Positions 57,933-64,000 of a stretch of DNA of 64,000 nt are shown here, one piece after another. Each line of letters starts with the position of its first letter. The first letter of the stretch is position 1. The stretch spans positions 1-64,000 of the forward strand of contig CAYXLR010000005.1 in NCBI GenBank assembly GCA_964466035.1, written 5' to 3'. The notes under the pieces are model-generated. The model saw nothing but the letters and a program-made list of their open reading frames with translations, was not told where the DNA came from and ran no database searches. This DNA comes from JANQEA01 sp964466035. GTDB taxonomy: Bacteria > Bipolaricaulota > Bipolaricaulia > UBA7950 > UBA9294. The position numbers were made by a program, and so were the translations under genes.

Positions 57933-58482
57933 TCAGCCGAGCCGGAGCCGCATCTCGGGGAGCTCGTCCCTCGCCGCGAAGCCGAGTTCCTCGTACAGAC
58001 CGCGCCCGTCGGACGACGCGTGGAGCGTCGCCAGCGGGACCCCCTCGGCACGGAGGACGTCGAGGACGTGCAGAAGAAGCGCTCGGGCGATCCCCCGCTG
58101 GCGCCAGGCCGGGAGCGTCACGAGGTTCATGATGTAGCCCGTCTTCCCGACCGGGTTCGACGGCCCCGGCGGGACGGAGTGGACAACCAACCCGATCGAC
58201 GCAATCGGCTCCCCTTCGTTGGGTTCGATTGGCGCACTGGACTCACCCTCGCAGGTTCCGGTCAGACCGGAACCTGCCACGCCTCCGGTGTCAACACCGG
58301 AGGCGACGGCCACCCAGACGCGGAACCGGCCGGTCGGCATGTTCTCGAGGAAGTACTTCCGGCTCGCTTCGGCGACCCGTTCGAGAACCTCCGGATCGTC
58401 GTAGCCCATCCCCTCGAACATCGCGCAGCGCGACGAGCCGATCGACCTCCTCGATCCGCCCTTCCCGGATCGTCCAGCTCAT
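57933..58482 (-). CDS. GNAT family N-acetyltransferase (frameshifted near its start, hairpin insert)
   Basis: The gene should begin at ATG 58482, which overlaps the methyltransferase stop (ATGA), with MSWTIREGRIEEVDRLVALR. About 60 nt later the frame shifts by one base and continues as MFEGMGYDDPEVLERVAEAS through GKTGYIMNLVTLPAWRQRGI, the acetyl-CoA motif, to LYEELGFAARDELPEM. Both parts are needed for a complete GNAT, so this is a real frameshift or a base-call error around 58421-58430. Two perfect hairpins (58251-58305) insert roughly 25 residues between the strands RVWVAVA and EPIASIGLVV. Substrate unknown. Confidence 0.75.
58251..58305. repeat. Two long perfect inverted repeats inside the GNAT coding region
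   Basis: GCAGGTTCCGGTC (58251-58263) pairs with GACCGGAACCTGC (58265-58277) across a single A. CGCCTCCGGTGT (58280-58291) pairs with ACACCGGAGGCG (58294-58305) across CA. They keep the reading frame open and encode a Gly/Ser/Thr-rich insert. Confidence 0.93.
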
Positions 58483-59189
58483 CCGTCCTCCGGTTTGCAA
58501 GCAACGTAGAGGCCCCGTCCGGTGAGCCCTTCCGGGTCGTACCGGACGTCGAGGCCGGCCGTTGCGAACGCCTCGGCCATCTCGTCGACCGTGTACAGGC
58601 CGAGCTCGTGGTGCTCGACGACGTGCTCGGTCCCTTGAGGCGTCCCGATCAGGTGGTGAAGGTCGAAGACCGACACGCGCCCCTCGGTCAGGCTGGTGTT
58701 GACCCGGGCGATCTTCAGCTCCGGCTCGTCGACGAACAGCCCGTGGACGGTGTTCGGCCTCCACGCGTCCGGCGTCAGCCACGGCTCGACGATCAGGAGC
58801 CCACCGGGGACGAGGTGGGCGGCCATCCGCTCGATCGCCCGGTGAAGATCGCCGACCGTCGTCATGTAGCCAATCGAACTGAACAGGCAGGTGACGACGT
58901 CGAAGCGGGCGTCCAGCTCGAACGTCCGCATGTCGGCGAGGTGGTGCGTCACCTCCGGGTTCCGCCCACGAGAGATCTCGAGGATCTCCGGCGAGAGGTC
59001 GAGCCCCTCGGCGTCGAAGTGCGCCTTGAGGCGCTCCAGGTGGAGGCCGGTTCCGCAGGCGACGTCGAGGAGCCGCCGCCCGCCGGTGCGGAGCTCTTTT
59101 CCGACGATCGAGCGGATCTTCGAGGCCTCGGCCGCGTAGTCCTTGAACGCGTAGATCCGGTCGTAGTACCGCGCGGTCTCCTCGAACAT
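58479..59189 (-). CDS. SAM-dependent methyltransferase (class I)
   Basis: 236 residues. It opens with ETARYYDRIYAFKDYAAEA, the usual lead-in of small-molecule methyltransferases, then LLDVACGTGLHLERLK (SAM motif I), FDAEGLDLSPEILEI, DVVTCLFSSIGYM (motif II) and HLVPGGLLIVEPWLTPDAW. The last motif resembles dTDP-aminosugar N-methyltransferases of the TylM1/DesVI kind, though no sugar cluster is nearby. ATG 59189 has GGGAGG just upstream; ATG 59213 is an alternative. It overlaps the GNAT gene downstream, suggesting one operon. Confidence 0.88.
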   Translation of the reverse strand: MFEETARYYDRIYAFKDYAAEASKIRSIVGKELRTGGRRLLDVACGTGLHLERLKAHFDAEGLDLSPEILEISRGRNPEVTHHLADMRTFELDARFDVVTCLFSSIGYMTTVGDLHRAIERMAAHLVPGGLLIVEPWLTPDAWRPNTVHGLFVDEPELKIARVNTSLTEGRVSVFDLHHLIGTPQGTEHVVEHHELGLYTVDEMAEAFATAGLDVRYDPEGLTGRGLYVACKPEDG

Positions 59190-59327
59190 CCCGCCTCCCT
59201 TCGCCGCCGGCATCGTACCGGCGCGTCGGTGGACCGTCCAGATCCCGTCGCGCCGTTCGTACGGCGACCTCCCCGACGCTACACTCGGTTCGAGCGACGG
59301 CGGAGGGAGGTCCCGAGCAAGACGGCG

Positions 59328-60302
59328 ATGGATCGGCTCGAACGGATCCCGGAATCGGAGCGGTCCGAACGCTACGCGCGGCTCGCGCGCAAGGCGCTCT
59401 CGGCGTACGGCCTGGCCGAGGCGCGACTGACCCCTCTCGGAGAAGCGGAGAACGTGACGTTCGACGTCGCGACCGGCGATCCCTCCCGACATTACGCCCT
59501 CCGCATCTGCGGCCCCGATCACGATCCCGACGCCCTCCGGCGCGAGATCCTCTGGCTGACCACCGTCTGCCGCGACACGGACCTCGTCGTCCCCGAGCCG
59601 ATCCTCACCACGGAAGGGGAGCTGGTCCGCAGGGTCTCGATCGCCGGGGTCTCCGGCTTCCGCTCCTGCGTCCTCCTCCGCTGGGTCGACGGCGAGTTTC
59701 GTGACCGGGAGCTCGCTCCGGACCACCTCCGCGGCGTGGGTCGCTTGACGGCGACGCTCCATTCCCACGCCGAGACGTTCCGCTGGCCGGAGGAGCTCAC
59801 GCCGCCACGGCGGAACGCGACGCTGATGTCGGAAGTCCTCGACGAAGCCCTCCTGCGAACCCGGTACTCCGCCGACCAGCTGGACGTCTTCCGGAACGCG
59901 ATCGAGCGGATCTCGGTGGCGATGTCGACGCTTCGTGACGGACCGAGGGTCGCGGGCGTCATCCACGGGCAGCTGGGCCCGCGCCGCCTCCTCTTCCACG
60001 GCGGCGAGGCCCGTGCGATCGGCTTCGCGCGCTGCCGCTGGGGGTATTACGCCTACGACCTCGCGACGATCCGGAGCCACGTCGAGGGGAGGGAGACCGG
60101 CGACGCGCTGGTCGCGGCCCTCTTCGAAGGGTATCGGTCGCTCCGAGACCTCTCGGAGGACGTCGAGCGTTATCTCCCCGTCTTCGGCGCCCTTCGGTCG
60201 ATCGACAGGATCCAGGCGACCCTCGCTGCACCGGTGGGGCGGAACGCGCGAGACCTCGACAACGAGTACGAGGCGCTCCGGCTCGTCGTCGAAGCGGAGT
60301 GA
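59328..60302 (+). CDS. APH-like phosphotransferase homologue with altered catalytic site (probable pseudokinase)
   Basis: 324 residues with the aminoglycoside/choline kinase fold: AENVTFDVATGDPSRHYALRI (nucleotide loop and ATP lysine replaced by Arg-type sequence), GFRSCVLLRWVDGEF (hinge) and GRLTATLHSH. The catalytic loop reads VIHGQLGPRRLLF where active members have HGDLHxGN, and the metal-binding IDFDD is IGFAR. The Asp and Asn needed for phosphotransfer are therefore missing. It may be a binding protein or a dead enzyme. ATG 59328 is the first good start. It is divergent from the methyltransferase. Confidence 0.82.
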   Translation: MDRLERIPESERSERYARLARKALSAYGLAEARLTPLGEAENVTFDVATGDPSRHYALRICGPDHDPDALRREILWLTTVCRDTDLVVPEPILTTEGELVRRVSIAGVSGFRSCVLLRWVDGEFRDRELAPDHLRGVGRLTATLHSHAETFRWPEELTPPRRNATLMSEVLDEALLRTRYSADQLDVFRNAIERISVAMSTLRDGPRVAGVIHGQLGPRRLLFHGGEARAIGFARCRWGYYAYDLATIRSHVEGRETGDALVAALFEGYRSLRDLSEDVERYLPVFGALRSIDRIQATLAAPVGRNARDLDNEYEALRLVVEAE

Positions 60303-60309
60303 ACCTTCA

Positions 60310-60346
60310 GAAAAACGAAACAGGACGCCGCCCGTGCGAGGCGGCG
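60310..60346 (-). terminator. Intrinsic terminator of the RND/LolA-like operon
   Basis: CGCCGCC (60326-60332) pairs with GGCGGCG (60340-60346), loop 7. On the minus strand it is followed by a T-rich run (TTTCGTTTTTC), 29 nt past the stop at 60375. Confidence 0.7.
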
Positions 60347-60374
60347 CCCCTTATCGTAGCTTCGAAGCCGGTCC

Positions 60375-61193
60375 CTAGAAGCCCCACGCCGTCGGGTCGA
60401 AGGTCGTCAGGTTGTCGGACGAGAACACCTCGTCCGGGATCTCGGCGTCCGGGCGGTGGCGTTCGAGGAAGGTGATCGTCGTCGAGCTGTCGTTCGAAAC
60501 GTCGGTCGCCAGCATCCCGTCGGCCGTCAACCTCCCCTCGAACTCGACGAGGCTGAGCACCTCCATCGTGCTGTCGAGGTTGCCGAGATCGTTGTAGCTC
60601 TCCACCTTGAGCATGATGAAGAACTCGGTGTCGATCCAGAGGACGGTCCGCGGCGTGTCGGCGTCGACTCCCGGCTTCGCCGTCGATTCGACGACGTACG
60701 CGGTCCGCGTCCGATCGCCGAGGACGAGATCCTCCTCGCCGGTGACGACGGCGTCGTAGTCGTCGCGGTCGTCCCCCCCGCCGAGGTCCTCGTAGGACAA
60801 CGAGCTCCCGGCGAAGCTTCCGCCGCGCTCTTCGTCCGACACGAGCTCCTTCGGGATCCCGAGCAGCGGGAGATACAGGAAGATGCGGGAATCCTCGTCG
60901 TCGGTCTCGCCTTCGTGCGTCAGGAGGATCGTCCCCCACACGTCGTCCGGCTCGATGAAGTAGATCAGCGACAGGTTCGGCTTGGAGAGCGAGCCGAAGA
61001 GGTTCGACGCGGTCGTCCCATCGCCGTAGACGTTCTCGAACCGGATCGTCGCGACCAGGCTTCCTTCGGCCGCGGCGTCCGCCTCGGCCTCCATCCGGTC
61101 GAGGATTTCGTCCGCGGTCAGGCCGACGGCCAACACGCCGAGGACGGCGACCAGCAGTCCACTCAGTCCGAACTTCACGACACACTTGAGCAT
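60375..61193 (-). CDS. Outer membrane lipoprotein-sorting protein (LolA-like)
   Basis: 272 residues with a signal peptide (CVVKFGLSGLLVAVLGVLAVGL). The mature protein starts ADEILDRMEAEADA, a typical opening of the LolA/LppX-like family, and continues as one half-open beta-barrel: FIEPDDVWGTILLTHE, DSRIFLYLPLLGIPKELVS, RTVLWIDTEFFIMLKVESYN. Family members next to RND exporters bind lipids or lipoproteins in the periplasm. AAGGAGG stands 7 nt before ATG 61193. It follows the RND exporter by 53 nt. Confidence 0.88.
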   Translation of the reverse strand: MLKCVVKFGLSGLLVAVLGVLAVGLTADEILDRMEAEADAAAEGSLVATIRFENVYGDGTTASNLFGSLSKPNLSLIYFIEPDDVWGTILLTHEGETDDEDSRIFLYLPLLGIPKELVSDEERGGSFAGSSLSYEDLGGGDDRDDYDAVVTGEEDLVLGDRTRTAYVVESTAKPGVDADTPRTVLWIDTEFFIMLKVESYNDLGNLDSTMEVLSLVEFEGRLTADGMLATDVSNDSSTTITFLERHRPDAEIPDEVFSSDNLTTFDPTAWGF

Positions 61194-61246
61194 TCGGTGC
61201 CTCCTTCGAATCGATGTACTCCGTTTCATCGTTTCGGTTCCTCCGA

Positions 61247-63538
61247 TCAGCCACGCTTCCACGGGAGCCGCGACAGGAACTTCGGTTTCCACTGCACCAG
61301 GATCGCCGGGATGATCGAGATGGCCGAAAGCGCACTGACGCCCATCGTCAGCGCGATCTGCCAACCGAACGTCCGGATCCCCTTGAACGAGGCGAAGATC
61401 AGGATGAAGAACCCCAGTGCGACGGTCAGCGCGTTGTAGGTGATCCCTCGGCCGGTCGTCTGGATCGTCGCCTGGAGCGCTCGCTCGGCATTCCGATCCA
61501 CCCGGTACTCCCTGCGGAACCGCGAGATGAAGTGGATCGAGTAGTCGACGCCGATTCCGACCGCCACGACCGAGACCATCAGCGTCATGATGTCGAGCGG
61601 CTGCCCGGTGTACGACATGATCCCCATCGAGAACGTCACCGTCAGGACAAGCGGGATCGCGGCGATGAACCCGGCGATCACGGAGCCCATCAGCAGCATC
61701 ACGAGGATCGCGACGGCGACGACCGTCGTGCCGAGCCCGATCAGCTGGCTCCGCGTCATCTGGCTGAACATCCGATCCATCAGCGTCGTCGCGCCGACCA
61801 TCCGCACGCGAAGACCGCCGTCTTCGGGGAAGCGCTCGTCGACGTACTCCTGGACGAGGCCGGCCAGGCGAGACACGTTCGCCGACGAGTCCATCTTGTA
61901 CAGCCCGGTCACCGTCCCGGCGGAGAAGTCGCCGAGCGCCATGTCGCCGAGCGTCCCGCCCTGGAACGTGAACAGGAGCAGGAGCTGCGAGATCATGCTC
62001 TGATCCTCCGGGATGACGTAGAACGCCGGATCGTCGGCGTTGAACCGCTCGTTCATCTGGCGGACGAGCGTCGTCAGGGAGAACGTCTTGGCGACCCCGT
62101 GGTCGAGCAGGTACTCCTCGAGGTCGAGCATCGCGTTGAGCACCGCCGGGTCCTTGAGGCCGTCGCGTCGTCCGGTGTCGAACTCGATCATGACGCTCAT
62201 GTCGCCGGAGAAGTGCTCGGACGTGAAGTCGATCACCCGGACTGCCTCGTGCTCCTTGCCGAGGAACTCCTCGTTCGACGTCTCGACGCGCAGCCGCGGA
62301 ATCCCGACGACCATGAAGACGAAGACGGCGAGCGCCACGAGAAGAACGATCTTCCGATGCCCGACGATCGCCTTCTCGAAGGCGAGGAGCACCCGGACCA
62401 ACGGGCGGCGCCCTTTGCTCAGATCCCGAACCCGCGGCTTCTTGAGCAGCGACAGCACCGCCGGGATCAACACCAGCGAGAAGAGCATCGCCGCGAGGAC
62501 GCCGATCGCGGTGATGATGCCGAACTGGCGCTGCGGAATGAAGAACGCCGTCAACAGCGACAGGAAGCCGACTGCCGTGGTCAGAGACGTCATCACCACG
62601 GGCCCTTTCATCTCCCGCATCGTGTTGAGGATCGCGTCGCGCTTCGGGAGCCCCTTGGCGATCTCCTCGTTGTACCGGTTGAGCACGTGGATCGCGTCCG
62701 CGATGCCGATCGCCAACAAGAGGACCGGCGCGATGAACGAGACCATCGTCATCGGGAAGCCGAGCAGAACCATCAATCCCATCGCCACGACGATCGAGAG
62801 GAGCACGATCGCGATCGGCAGGAGGATCCCGCGGATCGTCACGAAGCTGGCGAACAGAAGGACGACCATCAGCAGAAACGCCAACGGGAAGAGGAGCAGC
62901 AGGTCGGATTCCATCTCCTCGCTCATGACCGTGTCGAAGTACGCGTCGCCGTAGATGTACAGCGTGTCGCCGTCGCCCCGACTGGCATCGACGATGTCGA
63001 CGATCGTCGGGGTAATTGCGTACTCGTCGGCGCCGACCTCCAGCTCGATGCTGATCAGCGCGGCGGTTCCGTCCTCGCTGATGACGCCCCCGACGAGGTT
63101 CTCGTCCTCCTGGACGCGCTTCCGGAAGATCTCCATGTCCTCGGGCGTCTTCGGCGCCACGCCGCCAGGCGCCGCCTTCCGGACGGAGATCGCCGTCTCG
63201 GTGCCGACGATCGTCTGGGAGTTGAGCGGCGTCGTGACGGACTCGACCCCTGGGATCGCCTCGATCTCGTCGGTCATCCGCTCGATCTTGCCGAGCGTCG
63301 CGTCGTTGAAGATGCCGTCCTCGTTGAACAGCATCACCATGATCCCCCACGCCCGACCGTACCGGCCCTCGGCCTCCTCCATCAGGACGACGATCGGATC
63401 GTCGTCGTCGAGGAACTCCGCGAAGTCGGTCTCCTGCCTCATGTACTGCATCGGGTACCCGAACGCCACCGTCAGCACGAGCGTCGCAACGATCGTCCAG
63501 ATCGGGTGGTCGACGGCGAATCGAATCAGTCGGTTCAT
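61247..63538 (-). CDS. RND superfamily transporter (MMPL/HpnN type)
   Basis: 763 residues with the double RND layout: TM1 (IWTIVATLVLTVAFGYPMQY), a periplasmic domain, TM2-6 including LLFPLAFLLMVVLLF and IVVAMGLMVLLGFPMTMVSF, then a second TM plus periplasmic domain and TM8-12 including VGIGVDYSIHFISRFRREY. GVGVDYSIH-type Asp is the proton-relay position. The DFAEFLDDDDPIV stretch is typical of the MMPL/HpnN group that moves lipids to the periplasm, fitting the LolA-like neighbour. ATG 63538 overlaps the upstream stop (ATGA). Confidence 0.92.
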   Translation of the reverse strand: MNRLIRFAVDHPIWTIVATLVLTVAFGYPMQYMRQETDFAEFLDDDDPIVVLMEEAEGRYGRAWGIMVMLFNEDGIFNDATLGKIERMTDEIEAIPGVESVTTPLNSQTIVGTETAISVRKAAPGGVAPKTPEDMEIFRKRVQEDENLVGGVISEDGTAALISIELEVGADEYAITPTIVDIVDASRGDGDTLYIYGDAYFDTVMSEEMESDLLLLFPLAFLLMVVLLFASFVTIRGILLPIAIVLLSIVVAMGLMVLLGFPMTMVSFIAPVLLLAIGIADAIHVLNRYNEEIAKGLPKRDAILNTMREMKGPVVMTSLTTAVGFLSLLTAFFIPQRQFGIITAIGVLAAMLFSLVLIPAVLSLLKKPRVRDLSKGRRPLVRVLLAFEKAIVGHRKIVLLVALAVFVFMVVGIPRLRVETSNEEFLGKEHEAVRVIDFTSEHFSGDMSVMIEFDTGRRDGLKDPAVLNAMLDLEEYLLDHGVAKTFSLTTLVRQMNERFNADDPAFYVIPEDQSMISQLLLLFTFQGGTLGDMALGDFSAGTVTGLYKMDSSANVSRLAGLVQEYVDERFPEDGGLRVRMVGATTLMDRMFSQMTRSQLIGLGTTVVAVAILVMLLMGSVIAGFIAAIPLVLTVTFSMGIMSYTGQPLDIMTLMVSVVAVGIGVDYSIHFISRFRREYRVDRNAERALQATIQTTGRGITYNALTVALGFFILIFASFKGIRTFGWQIALTMGVSALSAISIIPAILVQWKPKFLSRLPWKRG

Positions 63539-64000
63539 CGGATCCATCCGTTCGTCGAATAGACCGCCCAGAGGAGGCACGGCCAGAGGTCCTCGGTGAC
63601 GTCGGTCGCCTCGCCGATCCCGGTGAAGACCCGATCGACGATGCCCGACGCGATGTCCAGGGCGGCGGCCGCGCTCGGCGACAGGTCGTCGAGGCCCGCG
63701 CTGACGATCCAGATCTGACGGATCGATCCGTCGTCGAGCCCCCTCGGAAGGATCACAATCAAGTCGTGGAGTTCTCCTCCCTCCTCGGGTTCGCGGCCCG
63801 CGAGCGGGTCGTCGTAGCTCGACGCTACGTCGGCGAGCGCCACGCCGACGTCGAACAGCCCCACCAAGCGGAGGGCACCGACCAAGCCGGCGACGCGCAT
63901 CGTCGAGTCGAACGTCTTCGTCTCGTCGACGACCAACACGCGAATCGGCTCCGGCGCGGGCTGCGCGGACGCCGCGAGCGCCGCCGCGATAACCAGAACG
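63535..64000 (-). CDS. Exported protein of unknown function (partial, N-terminus beyond window)
   Basis: At least 155 codons, entering from the right edge. The first visible residues VLVIAAALAASAQPAPEP look like the end of a signal peptide, so only the extreme N-terminus is missing. The mature domain begins IRVLVVDETKTFDSTMRVAG and includes HDLIVILPRGLDDGSIRQIW, which suggests an alpha/beta fold that I cannot name. It overlaps the RND exporter by 4 nt and is therefore probably its partner. Confidence 0.7.
   Translation of the reverse strand, partial: VLVIAAALAASAQPAPEPIRVLVVDETKTFDSTMRVAGLVGALRLVGLFDVGVALADVASSYDDPLAGREPEEGGELHDLIVILPRGLDDGSIRQIWIVSAGLDDLSPSAAAALDIASGIVDRVFTGIGEATDVTEDLWPCLLWAVYSTNGWIR

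Noticed and set aside
61214..63562. Open frame on the plus strand opposite the RND exporter
   Set aside because: It is rich in Arg, His, Asp and Glu, with no domain, and mirrors a well-conserved minus-strand transporter gene.

Overview
This window is a GC-rich bacterial contig with two 100-N scaffold gaps (2809-2908 and 7850-7949). It is densely coded, uses many GTG starts, and most start codons have a clear GGAGG-type ribosome site. An outer-membrane lipoprotein-sorting protein, TRAP transporter, lipocalin, RND exporter and HpnA-like epimerase suggest a Gram-negative-type (diderm) cell. IorAB plus an ADP-forming acyl-CoA synthetase suggests amino-acid fermentation. An uncultured phylum such as Candidatus Bipolaricaulota would fit, but no rRNA is present and the placement is a guess.

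Layout. 1-303: C-terminal end of a GntR/FadR regulator. 293-8492: two sets of xanthine-dehydrogenase-family molybdenum hydroxylase genes (MoCo subunit; fused FAD+2Fe-2S; separate FAD; 2Fe-2S; second MoCo subunit). 8737-14416: iorA, iorB, ADP-forming CoA ligase and a HisC-like aminotransferase, which together could ferment aromatic amino acids with ATP gain. 14437-20000: GNAT, macro-domain and flavoprotein genes on minus; DMT transporter, PP-loop ATPase and a beta-propeller protein on plus. 20062-24199: MarR regulator with a heterodimeric ABC exporter. 24238-27070: lipoprotein, exported protein and a MacB-like ABC system. 27253-34366: IclR regulator with a consensus promoter and palindromic operator, TRAP transporter DctPQM, IolB/KduI-type isomerase, KduD, KDPG aldolase and KDG kinase, forming a near-complete uronate catabolic operon. 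34576-35866: small HTH gene, a 104-bp tandem repeat and fabI. 36037-54704: assorted housekeeping and accessory genes, including an AAC(3)-AAC(6') fusion, a GH31 glycosidase, a RIO kinase, rimO, a Mut7-C protein, a CAT-type acetyltransferase and hpnA. 54705-56235: an AT-richer island with a PD-(D/E)XK-like nuclease and a small hydrophobic-tailed protein. 56236-64000: TatT-like protein, membrane protein, GNAT, methyltransferase, APH-like pseudokinase, LolA-like protein and an RND exporter operon.

The most unusual signal is a set of more than 20 perfect or near-perfect inverted repeats (stems mostly 9-18 bp, loops 1-14 nt). They lie in domain linkers, C-terminal tails and short intergenic spaces, mostly between 3.9 and 25.8 kb and again at 48.6 and 58.2 kb. 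They add in-frame, low-conservation peptide tails and linkers, may have bridged two redox subunit genes into one, and in one case bury a ribosome-binding site. Stems this long and this numerous are well above chance expectation. They look like either a dispersed palindromic insertion element or repeated inverted-duplication (template-switch) events.
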